NCBI GenBank assembly: GCA_902362925.1
Contig: CABIYL010000007.1
DNA: 64,000 bases
Direction: 5' to 3' (one strand)
Source of the DNA: Pseudoflavonifractor sp902362925
Lineage (GTDB): Bacteria > Bacillota > Clostridia > Oscillospirales > Oscillospiraceae
The notes under the pieces were generated by a model, which was given only the letters and a program-made list of their open reading frames with translations, was not told the DNA's origin and did no database searches. Positions 43,654 through 51,293 of the stretch are shown piece by piece. The first letter of the stretch is position 1. Each line of letters begins with the position of its first letter. Position numbers and translations under genes: made by a program.

Positions 43654-44415
43654 TCAGGCGATGCCCAGGGCCTTCAGCGCCCGCTGCACGCCCAGCACCA
43701 GATTGGAGTCGTCCGGCAGCTCCATCACGCTTCTGCCCTGCACGTCGCACAGTGCCAGGTTTACATCGTCGGGAATCTCAGCCAGCACCGGGATGCCGCC
43801 CGTATCCACGTAGCGGGCCACCTCGGGGTCGTTGAGCCGGTTGACGATGACGCCGATGGCCTGGTACATCACCAGCTCGTCGGCCACCTTCTTGATAGTC
43901 TGGATAACCTGGGTCCCCTTCTTGCTGGGGTCGGTCACCAGAATCAGATGGGTCACACGCTCCATCACCCGGCGGTTGACCTGCTCGATGCCCGCCTCGC
44001 CGTCGATGACCACGTAGTCAAACTCGTCGGACACCATGCTGATGACCGCCTTCAGGTAGGAGTTGATGCTGCAGTAGCACCCGGCCGCCTCAGGCCGTCC
44101 CACCGCCAGAAATGCGAAGCCGTCCTGCTCCACCATGGCGTCGAAGATGCGGAATTTGGACTCGCCCAGCAGCTCGATGGCGGTCTTTTTGCTCTTGTCC
44201 TCCTCGCCGGAGGCGGTGATGGCCTTGCGGATGTCGTCGATGGTCTCGTTGACCTGCACGGCCAGTGCCGTGGCCAGACCCACCGCCGGGTCGGCGTCAA
44301 TGGCCAGAATCCGGGCCCCCGGATGGTCCCGCACCAGCTGCCGCACGATCGCCGCCGAAATGGAGGTCTTTCCCACCCCTCCCTTTCCGGCGACGGTGAT
44401 GACTGCGTTTCCCAT
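43654..44415 (-). CDS. CooC-like nickel-insertion family P-loop ATPase
   Basis: A 253-residue MinD/NifH-fold ATPase. It has the deviant Walker A AGKGGVGKTS (residues 8-17), an Asp switch IDADPAVGLA, and the CooC hallmark GRPEAAGCYC with the CxC pair that binds metal at the dimer face. CooC proteins help insert nickel into CO dehydrogenase and acetyl-CoA synthase. No CODH gene is in the window, yet an ACS-like protein lies four genes downstream. AGGAGGAG precedes the ATG. It is the first gene after the TetR regulator and carries a candidate operator upstream. Confidence 0.88.
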   Translation of the reverse strand: MGNAVITVAGKGGVGKTSISAAIVRQLVRDHPGARILAIDADPAVGLATALAVQVNETIDDIRKAITASGEEDKSKKTAIELLGESKFRIFDAMVEQDGFAFLAVGRPEAAGCYCSINSYLKAVISMVSDEFDYVVIDGEAGIEQVNRRVMERVTHLILVTDPSKKGTQVIQTIKKVADELVMYQAIGVIVNRLNDPEVARYVDTGGIPVLAEIPDDVNLALCDVQGRSVMELPDDSNLVLGVQRALKALGIA

Positions 44416-44455
44416 GTCTGCTCCTCCTTTGTCTCTGTGTTGTTTCCGTCTAATC

Positions 44456-44472
44456 TGTCAGTCACTCTGACA
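44456..44472 (-). promoter_or_regulatory. Candidate TetR operator upstream of the dehydratase operon
   Basis: TGTCAG-N5-CTGACA is a perfect 6-bp inverted repeat, 40 bp before the CooC-like start and just after the TetR gene. No equally good second copy is seen upstream of tetR. Confidence 0.45.
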
Positions 44473-44533
44473 TTTATGGCCTTGAAAAAACGGCGTTCAG
44501 CTTTCCTCCCAAAAGCCCGCCTGAATTGCTTCC

Positions 44534-45172
44534 TTACATCAAAAAATCGCCCCGGAACGCTGCGGTGAAGATGTCGCACAGCTGGTCCATCCGCTGCTCG
44601 GCCTCCTCACGGCTCAGCTCATGCCTGCTCCAGCTCATCTTCTGCATCACGCCCAGAATGGAGTCGTAGGCGTTGTAGTAGAGGCTTCGCACGTCCACCT
44701 TGGGGGACACGCTTCCGTCGGCCAGCCCCTGGCCGATGGCCCGCACCAGAGGACTGCTGGACCGCTCAAACTGCTCCGGCGGCCAGTTCACGTCGTCCCG
44801 CTCCCGGCCCGCACGGCTGAGGATAACCTCCGCGTCGGCACAGAAGCGAATCTGCTCCGGGTATTCCAGATACATGTGGGAGTAAAACCGCAGCATCTGG
44901 TGAATCTGCTCCAGCCCGGTCATGCCAGGACGGCACATCTCCCGGCTCCGCCGGTCCGCCTCCCTGGTCATCTTGTCGTAGTAGAGATAGACCGCCGCCT
45001 GAATCAGGTCCACCTTGGTCTTGTAGTACCGGTAGATGGACCGCTCCGTCAGGCCGCAGGCCCGGGAGATGTCCGCCACCGTGGTGTTGGCCGCGCCCTG
45101 GCGGGTGAATACCTCCAGCGCCGTCTCCGCCACCAGCTGCTTGTTCTGTTCCCGGATCTCTTCCAGCGACAT
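44534..45172 (-). CDS. TetR/AcrR family transcriptional regulator
   Basis: A 212-residue regulator with an N-terminal TetR helix-turn-helix (about 15-55, TTVADISRACGLTERSIYRYYK) and a helical ligand-binding domain with no close recognised type. The ATG at 45172 has AAAGGAG upstream; the ORF extends 10 codons further without support. It precedes the dehydratase operon on the same strand, and an inverted repeat lies between it and the next gene. It probably represses that operon in the absence of its substrate. Confidence 0.9.
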   Translation of the reverse strand: MSLEEIREQNKQLVAETALEVFTRQGAANTTVADISRACGLTERSIYRYYKTKVDLIQAAVYLYYDKMTREADRRSREMCRPGMTGLEQIHQMLRFYSHMYLEYPEQIRFCADAEVILSRAGRERDDVNWPPEQFERSSSPLVRAIGQGLADGSVSPKVDVRSLYYNAYDSILGVMQKMSWSRHELSREEAEQRMDQLCDIFTAAFRGDFLM

Positions 45173-45211
45173 ATCCCGCTCCTTTCCGTCCCATGGGACC
45201 ATTACAAATTT

Positions 45212-45240
45212 ATTGAAGCACAGTTTCTTTCAGAACGCAA
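45212..45240 (-). promoter_or_regulatory. Possible promoter of the TetR gene
   Basis: Minus-strand TTGCGT (45235-45240), a 17-bp spacer and TTCAAT (45212-45217). The rest of the intergenic region to 45380 is A/T-rich with no gene. Confidence 0.45.
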
Positions 45241-45379
45241 TGCTTTGGCGGCACATCGTTAAATTTTTGGCGTTTTTCCTGTTTTCGACTTGTCTAATTT
45301 GTGCATTTTCACTTTATTTGCCCTTTATATTTCTTGCTATTTTATCAGATATGACATTTGTCCAGTCAGTTTTCCATAG

Positions 45380-45412
45380 AAAAAGGCCGCGGAACAGTTG
45401 TTCCGCGGCCTC
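45380..45412 (-). terminator. Terminator of hprK
   Basis: A perfect 11-bp stem (45385-45395 with 45400-45410) preceded by an A-run, which is the T-tail on the minus strand. Confidence 0.75.
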
Positions 45413-45427
45413 GGATATGTGCTTGTA

Positions 45428-46381
45428 TCAGCCCTTGAGCTGCTGGCTCATAGCCTGGTCAAAGTGCTCGTTGATCTGCTTGGTGAACTCCAGAGCGGCG
45501 TTGTAGCCCATCTTCTTGTGGCGGTTGTTCATGGCCGCCACCTCGATGATAACAGCCAGATTCCGGCCCGGCTTCACCGGCACGGTGAGGGAGGGCACCT
45601 GCACGTCCAGAATGGTGGTGTACAGGTTCTCCAGGCCCAGGCGGTCGTACATGGCGCCGTCCTTCCACTGCTCCAGGTTGATCACCAGGTCGATGTCCGA
45701 CTCCTCCTTGATGGCGGACATACCGAACAGGCGGCGCACGTCGATGACGCCGATGCCCCGCAGCTCGATGTAGTGGCGGATAAGCTCGGGGGCGGTGCCC
45801 ACCAGCTGCTTGGTGCCGGCACGCTTGATTTCCACCGCGTCGTCGGCAATCAGGCGGTGGCCGCGCTTGACCAGCTCAATGGCGGTCTCGCTCTTGCCCA
45901 CGCCGGACTCGCCCAGCAGCAGCACGCCCTCGCCGTAAATCTCCACCAGCACGCCGTGGCGGGTGATGCGGGGAGAGAGCTCGGTGCGCAGATAGGCGAT
46001 GAGGGCGCTCATGAAGGTGGAGGTGGTCTCCTGGGTGCGCAGGACGGTGCGGTCGTACTTCTCCGCCATCTCCATGCACTCGGGGAAGGGCTCCATGCCC
46101 CGGGAGATGATGAGGGCCGGGATATCCCGTGCCATCAGGCTGTCAAAGCACTCCAGGCGGGCTTCATGGGTCAGACCGGTGAGATAGGTGGTCTCCACCC
46201 GTCCGATCATCTGAATCCGCTTGGGGTCAAAGTAGTCAAAAAATCCGATGAGCTGAAGGCCGGGACGGTTCACATCCTCGGTACGGATGGCCCGGGTCTC
46301 GTAGTCCTTGCCGCCCCGGATGACCTCCAGATTAAATTCACTGATAAGCTTCCCCAGCGGGACACTGTATAAACTCTCCAC
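45428..46381 (-). CDS. hprK: HPr kinase/phosphorylase
   Basis: A 317-residue enzyme that phosphorylates and dephosphorylates HPr at Ser-46 to set carbon catabolite repression. The Walker A GESGVGKSETA is near residue 160, and the family signature region LRGIGVIDVRRLFG follows near 210. Start choice: the GTG at 46381 has GGGAGGT at 8 nt and gives the normal N-terminus; the ORF continues 34 codons upstream into the promoter, so the longer start is rejected. It has its own promoter and terminator. It would influence sugar genes such as gal and malQ through CcpA, though no cre site was identified. Confidence 0.95.
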   Translation of the reverse strand: MESLYSVPLGKLISEFNLEVIRGGKDYETRAIRTEDVNRPGLQLIGFFDYFDPKRIQMIGRVETTYLTGLTHEARLECFDSLMARDIPALIISRGMEPFPECMEMAEKYDRTVLRTQETTSTFMSALIAYLRTELSPRITRHGVLVEIYGEGVLLLGESGVGKSETAIELVKRGHRLIADDAVEIKRAGTKQLVGTAPELIRHYIELRGIGVIDVRRLFGMSAIKEESDIDLVINLEQWKDGAMYDRLGLENLYTTILDVQVPSLTVPVKPGRNLAVIIEVAAMNNRHKKMGYNAALEFTKQINEHFDQAMSQQLKG

Positions 46382-46421
46382 TGAGCATACCTCCCATTTT
46401 CGTTTACAGCTTGCAACGTCT

Positions 46422-46450
46422 AGTATACACACTTCCCCCCTGTTTGACAA
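46422..46450 (-). promoter_or_regulatory. Promoter of hprK
   Basis: Minus-strand TTGTCA (46445-46450), a 17-bp spacer and TATACT (46422-46427). Confidence 0.8.
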
Positions 46451-46556
46451 TGCCCTTCCTCCCAAAATATCCGGCGTTTTCACGGATACCTACTTCTTTC
46501 AGCGCTCTCTGTTGTGCATTAATCCCCTACTATTCCCATAATATACCACTCTATCA

Positions 46557-46595
46557 ATAAAAAACAGCCGCGGAGCATATCCGCGGCTGTTTGGT
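46557..46595 (-). terminator. Terminator of the cytidylate kinase-MATE operon
   Basis: A perfect 12-bp stem (46563-46574 with 46580-46591) with an A-run to its left. Confidence 0.8.
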
Positions 46596-46607
46596 GCTTA
46601 TCTTTGT

Positions 46608-47987
46608 TTATTCACCCACAGGCGCATCGAGAGGCTTGATCAGCTTCTGATAGGTCCGCACCAGGAACACGGTACACAATGTCAGGGACGCCAGCTCGGC
46701 GATGGGGAAGGAATACCACACCAGGTTCACGTCCCCCAGCTTGGCCAGCAGCCAGGCGGCGGGCAGCAGCACCACCAGCTGGCGGACAATGGACACGATC
46801 ATGCTCTGAATACCCTCGCCCAGAGCCTGGAAGGTGGCGGAGGCCACAACGCAGTAGCCGGCAAAGACAAAGCTCAGGCTGATGATCTTCAGAGCGGGCA
46901 CGCCGATGGACAGCATGTTCTCGTCGGCCTGGAACAGGAGGAAAATCTTGTCCGGGATGGTCTGCATGACCACCAGGCCCACAATCATGATGAGCACGGC
47001 GTAGAGCACGCCCAGCTTCACCGTCTTGAGCAGGCGGTCCTTCTTGCGGGCGCCGTAGTTGTAGGCGATGATGGGTACCATGCCGTTGTTCAGGCCAAAG
47101 ATGGGCATGAACACGAAGCTCTGCACCTTGAAGTACACGCCCAGCACGGCGGTGGCCGTCTTGGTGAAGGTGAGGAGGATCTGGTTCATGCCGAACACCA
47201 TCAGGGAGCCGATGGCGTTCATGATGATGGACGGAGCGCCCACCATGTAGATACGCCGGACAATCCAGCCGTCAAAGCGGAAGCCCCTGAGGGAGAGCTT
47301 GATGTCGTGGTTGCGGAAGTGGTTGAACAGGATGGCCAGAATGGCGGCCACAAACTGTCCCATGACCGTGGCCACCGCGGCGCCTGCCACCTCCAGCCGG
47401 GGGAAGGGCCCGATGCCGAAGATGAGCAGCGGGTCGAAGATGATGTTGAACACCGCGCCCACACCCTGGGTGAACATGGTGTACATGGTCCGGCCGGTGG
47501 ACTGGAGCAGCCGCTCAAACATGACCTCCATGAAGATGCCCGCGGAGAAGAGGCTGCAAATCTGCATGTACTGGGTGCCGTATTCCACGATGACGGGCTC
47601 GTTGGCCACCTGGACCATGTAGAAGGGTCTGGCCAGCAGGGTGCCCAGCACCATGAACACCACACAGGTGATGGCGGCCAGGAGCACGCCGTGCTCGGCG
47701 GTACGGTTGGCCCGTTCGGCATCCTGCTCGCCCAGGCTCTTGGACAGCAGGGCGTTAACGCCTACGCCGGTGCCCACCGCCAGGGCAATCATAATGTTCT
47801 GAACGGGGAACGCGAGAGACACCGCGTTGAGGGCGTCCTCACTGAGCTGGGAAACGAATACGCTGTCCACCACGTTGTAGAGCGCCTGCACCAGCATGGC
47901 CAGCATCATGGGCACCGACATGGTGATCAGCAGCCGGTTGACGGGCATGACGCCCATCTTGTTCTCCTGGGGTACACTGTTTGACAT
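46608..47987 (-). CDS. MATE family efflux transporter
   Basis: A 459-residue 12-helix membrane protein of the multidrug and toxin extrusion family, which exports cationic drugs or metabolites using Na+ or H+. The N-terminus (VNRLLITMSVPMMLAMLVQA, then YNVVDSVFVSQ) and the duplicated halves are typical. The start overlaps the upstream cytidylate-kinase-like stop by 1 nt (TAATG). Pairing of these two functions is unexplained. A strong terminator follows. Confidence 0.92.
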   Translation of the reverse strand: MSNSVPQENKMGVMPVNRLLITMSVPMMLAMLVQALYNVVDSVFVSQLSEDALNAVSLAFPVQNIMIALAVGTGVGVNALLSKSLGEQDAERANRTAEHGVLLAAITCVVFMVLGTLLARPFYMVQVANEPVIVEYGTQYMQICSLFSAGIFMEVMFERLLQSTGRTMYTMFTQGVGAVFNIIFDPLLIFGIGPFPRLEVAGAAVATVMGQFVAAILAILFNHFRNHDIKLSLRGFRFDGWIVRRIYMVGAPSIIMNAIGSLMVFGMNQILLTFTKTATAVLGVYFKVQSFVFMPIFGLNNGMVPIIAYNYGARKKDRLLKTVKLGVLYAVLIMIVGLVVMQTIPDKIFLLFQADENMLSIGVPALKIISLSFVFAGYCVVASATFQALGEGIQSMIVSIVRQLVVLLPAAWLLAKLGDVNLVWYSFPIAELASLTLCTVFLVRTYQKLIKPLDAPVGE

Positions 47988-48580
47988 TACTTGCTCTGTC
48001 CCTCCCTGGCCAGCGCCGCCGTACGGATGAGCTCCACGGCGGTGTCCAGGCCCAGGGCGGAGTTGATGCACAGATCATAGCTCTTCCGGTCGCCCCAGCG
48101 GACACTGGTGAAATAGTTGTAATAAGAGGCGCGCTGCTTGTCCTTGCGGGCAACAAAGGCCTCCATGTTGCTCTCCTTGTCGCCGTACTCCTCCACGGAC
48201 CGGCGGATACGCTCCTCCATGGGCGCATAGATAAACACCCGCAGCAGGTCCTTGTGCTCCCGCAGGATGTAGTCGGCGCAGCGGCCCACGATGACGCAGC
48301 CGCCCTTGGACGCCAGGTCCTTGATGACGCCGGACTGGGCGATGAACACCTGGTCCTGGGTGGAGAGGGACTGGGCGGAGAAGTACAGGTCGTAAATAAA
48401 GCTGTTGGTGGGACGGCGCTCCGCGTCGCGGACAAAGTTCTCGGCAAAGCCGGTCTTCTTCACCACGCCCTGGATGACCTCCTTGTCATAGAAAGGGATG
48501 TCCAGCGCTTCGGACAGCTTCTTGGCTACGAGGCGTCCGCCGGAGCCATATTCACGGCCGATGGTAATTACGGTTTTCAT
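47987..48580 (-). CDS. Cytidylate kinase-like family protein
   Basis: A 197-residue P-loop protein of the cytidylate kinase-like family (AAA_26), common in Firmicutes and distinct from Cmk. The P-loop is variant, TIGREYGSGGRLVAKKL (residues 5-21); later motifs include CVIVGRCADYIL and a Tyr/Lys-rich lid (ARKDKQRASYYNYFT). The substrate is unknown. The ATG at 48580 has GGAGGTG upstream. It is cotranscribed with the MATE exporter and preceded by a leader with a terminator-like hairpin. Confidence 0.88.
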   Translation of the reverse strand: MKTVITIGREYGSGGRLVAKKLSEALDIPFYDKEVIQGVVKKTGFAENFVRDAERRPTNSFIYDLYFSAQSLSTQDQVFIAQSGVIKDLASKGGCVIVGRCADYILREHKDLLRVFIYAPMEERIRRSVEEYGDKESNMEAFVARKDKQRASYYNYFTSVRWGDRKSYDLCINSALGLDTAVELIRTAALAREGQSK

Positions 48581-48623
48581 TCCACACACCTCCAAAATTT
48601 CGCAAAAAACCCCGTTTGCAGAT

Positions 48624-48646
48624 AAAAAAACCGCCTGGCATGGCGG
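48624..48646 (-). promoter_or_regulatory. Terminator-like hairpin in the cytidylate kinase-MATE leader
   Basis: On the minus strand a 5-bp CCGCC/GGCGG stem (48631-48635 with 48642-48646) is followed by seven T (48624-48630), about 45 bp before the start codon. The stem is short; it is an attenuator candidate only. Confidence 0.4.
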
Positions 48647-48665
48647 CGCTTCTGGTTACACTGTT

Positions 48666-48694
48666 ATTATATCGAAGCATCTCCGCATCGTCAA
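48666..48694 (-). promoter_or_regulatory. Promoter of the cytidylate kinase-MATE operon
   Basis: Minus-strand TTGACG (48689-48694), a 17-bp spacer and TATAAT (48666-48671). Confidence 0.8.
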
Positions 48695-48763
48695 TCGTTC
48701 CGCCGCTGTTTTGTGGAAAAAGCCATGTTTCGTGCCGGGGATGCCGTCCCCTTCTGTTTCTCC

Positions 48764-48792
48764 TTGACAGCGCCCCTCCCCTGTTTTACCAT
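48764..48792 (+). promoter_or_regulatory. Promoter of the 3-hydroxyisobutyrate-dehydrogenase-like gene
   Basis: TTGACA (48764-48769), a 17-bp spacer and TACCAT (48787-48792). Confidence 0.7.
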
Positions 48793-48826
48793 TAAGGCAG
48801 CAGGAATGCGAAAGGAGCGGATTGAG

Positions 48827-49690
48827 ATGAACAAAATCGCGTTTATCGGCGTGGGCATCATGGGCAAGTCCATGGTGCGCAACCTGATGAAGGCAGGCTA
48901 TTCCCTCACCATATACAGCCGCACCAAAGCCAAGTGCGAGGACGTCATCGCCGAGGGCGCCGTCTGGGCGGACACGGTGGCCGACTGCGTCAAAGACGCG
49001 GAGGCGGTGTTCTCCATCGTGGGCTACCCCAAGGACGTGGAGGAGGTCTACTTCGGCGACGGCGGCATCATCGCCAACGCACAGCCCGGCGCCCTCATCG
49101 TGGACATGACCACCAGCTCCCCCGCTCTGGCAGAGCGCATCTGGGAAGCGGGCAAGGCCAAGGGCCTGCGGCCCCTGGACGCGCCGGTCACCGGCGGCGA
49201 CACCGGCGCCAGGGCGGGTACCCTGTCCATCCTGGTGGGCGGCGACAAGGCCGACTTTGACGCCTGTCTCCCTCTCTTCCAGGCCATGGGCAAGATCATC
49301 GTCCACATGGGCGCCGCCGGTGCCGGTCAGCACGCCAAGCTGGCCAATCAGATTGCCATTGCGGGCGCTCTGTCCGGCGTGTGCGAGGCCCTCACCTACG
49401 CCAGAGCCAACGGTCTGAATCTGGACGACCTGCTCTCCGCCATTTCCGCCGGAGCGGCCGGTTCCTTCCAGATGCAGAGCCTGGGCCCCAAGATGGCGGT
49501 GGGCGATTTTGCCCCCGGCTTCATCATGAAGCACTTCATCAAGGACATGAAGCTGTCGGTGGAGCAGAGCGAGACCATCGGCCTGACGCTGCCCGTGCTG
49601 ACCCAGGTGCTCTCCGAGTGCCGCAGCCTGGAGGAGGCCGGTCTGGGCGACCTGGGCACCCAGGGCCTCATCCGCTACTACGAGAAATAA
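48827..49690 (+). CDS. NAD(P)-dependent beta-hydroxyacid dehydrogenase (3-hydroxyisobutyrate dehydrogenase family)
   Basis: A 287-residue beta-hydroxyacid dehydrogenase. The Rossmann motif GVGIMGKSM is at residues 7-15, the substrate-binding DAPVTGGDTGARAGTL near 118, and the catalytic Lys in GQHAKLANQ near 170. Relatives oxidise or reduce 3-hydroxyisobutyrate, tartronate semialdehyde or succinic semialdehyde; the exact substrate is open. The ATG at 48827 has AAAGGAG upstream. It stands alone between its promoter and a bidirectional terminator. Confidence 0.9.
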   Translation: MNKIAFIGVGIMGKSMVRNLMKAGYSLTIYSRTKAKCEDVIAEGAVWADTVADCVKDAEAVFSIVGYPKDVEEVYFGDGGIIANAQPGALIVDMTTSSPALAERIWEAGKAKGLRPLDAPVTGGDTGARAGTLSILVGGDKADFDACLPLFQAMGKIIVHMGAAGAGQHAKLANQIAIAGALSGVCEALTYARANGLNLDDLLSAISAGAAGSFQMQSLGPKMAVGDFAPGFIMKHFIKDMKLSVEQSETIGLTLPVLTQVLSECRSLEEAGLGDLGTQGLIRYYEK

Positions 49691-49700
49691 GTCTGCTGAA

Positions 49701-49734
49701 AAAAGCGGGGTGCGCACTGCGCACCCCGCTTTTT
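49701..49734. terminator. Bidirectional terminator between the dehydrogenase and dus genes
   Basis: A 10-bp GC-rich stem (49705-49714 with 49720-49729), A-run left and T-run right, between convergent genes. Confidence 0.85.
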
Positions 49735-49735
49735 C

Positions 49736-50692
49736 TTACCACTCCCCTGCCGGAGCATCCAGCAGCGGCAGTGTTCGGAACACCTCCGCCACGGCGGATT
49801 CAAAGTGCACCGTGTCCGACGCCCGGCGGATACGCCGCTCCAGCTTCTCGCTGTCCCCGAAGAGGTGGATGAGGTAGACCCATATCTCCTTCATCCGCAG
49901 CATGGCATTCCGGCGGCTGCCGAAGGCCTGGGCGTAGGTCTCGTAGAGCTCGTGGTGGAAGGCCCGCAGGGTGTCCAGTCCGGCGGGCTGCTCCCCCTTC
50001 AGTCGCCCCGCCAGGGACGGGTCGGCCACCAGACCACGGCCTATCATCACCGCCTCCACACTGGGCCAGCGCCGGGACGCCTTCTCCCAGTCTCCGGGCG
50101 TGATGATATCCCCGTTGTAGCACAGGGGCGCACGGCTCATGCGGACCGCCAGGTCAAAGTACTCCGGACGCACCGGCTTCTTGTAGAAGTCGCCCCGGAT
50201 GCGGGGGTGGACGGTCAGCTCGGCCACCGGATAGCGGTTGTACAGCTCCAGCAGAGGTCCGAACTCTTCCGGGTCGTGCATGCCCAGCCGGGTTTTGATG
50301 GAGATGGCCATGGGGGCGGCGGCAAAGATGCCGTCCAGCAGCTGCTCCAGCTCCTCCCGCCTGGCCAGCAGGCCGGAGCCCTTGCCCTTGGCCGTCACCG
50401 TCCCCGAGGGACAGCCCAGGTTCAGGTTCACCTCCCGGTAGCCCATGGCGGCCAGCTCCCCCGCCGCCCAGAGAAAGTCCTCCGGCTGACGGGTCAGCAG
50501 CTGGGGCACGGCATGGACGCCCTCGTTGTGCTCGGGTAGGATGTCGTCCAGTTCCCGGCGGGTGAAGTTGTGGTCCTGCCGGGGTGAGAGAAAGGGCATG
50601 TAGTACCGGTCCACGCCGGGGAAATACCGGCTGTGGCAGTTGCGGAAAATATATCCCGTGATACCCTCCATGGGGGCGAAATAACATCTCAT
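49736..50692 (-). CDS. tRNA-dihydrouridine synthase family protein
   Basis: A 318-residue FMN TIM-barrel enzyme that reduces uridines in tRNA. It opens MRCYFAPMEGITGYIFR, and the catalytic Cys is in NLNLGCPSGTVTAKGKGSG near residue 95. RLG/HPR motifs follow (KTRLGM, LTVHPRIRGDFY, YNGDI). The ATG at 50692 is favoured by AGGTG spacing; a GTG three codons earlier is possible. The set of motifs is nearer DusC-like than DusB. A promoter-like TATAAT lies at 50736-50741 with a poor -35 box. Confidence 0.92.
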   Translation of the reverse strand: MRCYFAPMEGITGYIFRNCHSRYFPGVDRYYMPFLSPRQDHNFTRRELDDILPEHNEGVHAVPQLLTRQPEDFLWAAGELAAMGYREVNLNLGCPSGTVTAKGKGSGLLARREELEQLLDGIFAAAPMAISIKTRLGMHDPEEFGPLLELYNRYPVAELTVHPRIRGDFYKKPVRPEYFDLAVRMSRAPLCYNGDIITPGDWEKASRRWPSVEAVMIGRGLVADPSLAGRLKGEQPAGLDTLRAFHHELYETYAQAFGSRRNAMLRMKEIWVYLIHLFGDSEKLERRIRRASDTVHFESAVAEVFRTLPLLDAPAGEW

Positions 50693-50775
50693 ATGGTTCA
50701 CCTGTTCGCTGAAAATCTTCTGTCACGCAGGCAACATTATAGCGGGATTTTCCCCTCCCGTCCACCCCGCCGGGA

Positions 50776-50823
50776 AAAAACAGAGACCGGAGCGCCATAT
50801 TGGCGCTCCGGTCTCTGTCATTT
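50776..50823 (-). terminator. Terminator of the yedE-tusA-DUF3343 operon
   Basis: A perfect 18-bp stem (50780-50797 with 50801-50818) directly after the DUF3343 stop, with an A-run on its left. Confidence 0.85.
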
Positions 50824-51069
50824 TCAGCTGTTCTCCGCCCGGTACACGGTCCGGTACCCCTGGGCGGTGACCTCCACCGCCTGCTCCACCTCGTCGCTCC
50901 AGGCGTCCGACGGGCAGGGCTGCTCTCCCTCATAGCGCACGCAGGTGCCGCAGCTGCTGCTCAGGTCCCGGGGCACGGGCATGATTCTGGCGGTCATCTT
51001 CCGGGCCTCGCACTGCTTCTTGAAGTGCATGGCCCCGAAATGGGAGTAAAACGTGGCGATGTAGGTCAT
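50824..51069 (-). CDS. DUF3343 domain-containing protein
   Basis: An 81-residue protein of DUF3343, a small family usually beside YedF/TusA and YedE genes in selenium-handling anaerobes. Two cysteine regions are visible (SSSCGTCVRYEG and QPCPSDAW), suited to carrying sulfur or selenium. It begins 1 nt after the TusA-like stop and ends the operon. Role in selenium delivery is inferred from genomic association, not known chemistry. Confidence 0.85.
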   Translation of the reverse strand: MTYIATFYSHFGAMHFKKQCEARKMTARIMPVPRDLSSSCGTCVRYEGEQPCPSDAWSDEVEQAVEVTAQGYRTVYRAENS

Positions 51070-51070
51070 A

Positions 51071-51277
51071 TCACTTGGTGATGGACAGGGTGAACTCCCC
51101 GTTCTTCTCCTCCACCGACACCTTGTAGCCCTGGTGCATGGCGTAGCGGGTCACGTTCTCCTTGGCGGTGGGGTTGTCCACCACAACCTGATAGGCGTTC
51201 TCGCCGGTGGCCATGGCCTTGCGGGTCATGATGACAGGCTCAGGACAGGAGATCCCTCTGGCGTCCAGCAGTTTCAT
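51071..51277 (-). CDS. TusA-like sulfurtransferase (YedF N-domain type)
   Basis: A 68-residue protein of the TusA/SirA family: DARGISCPEPVIMTRKAM carries the CPxP motif with the reactive Cys-11 that accepts sulfane sulfur or selenium. In many selenium operons the homologue YedF has a second DsrE-like domain of about 120 residues; here that domain is missing and a separate DUF3343 gene follows. The ATG at 51277 has AGGAGA upstream. It lies 16 bp after yedE. Confidence 0.9.
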   Translation of the reverse strand: MKLLDARGISCPEPVIMTRKAMATGENAYQVVVDNPTAKENVTRYAMHQGYKVSVEEKNGEFTLSITK

Positions 51278-51293
51278 GGTACATTCTCCTCTC

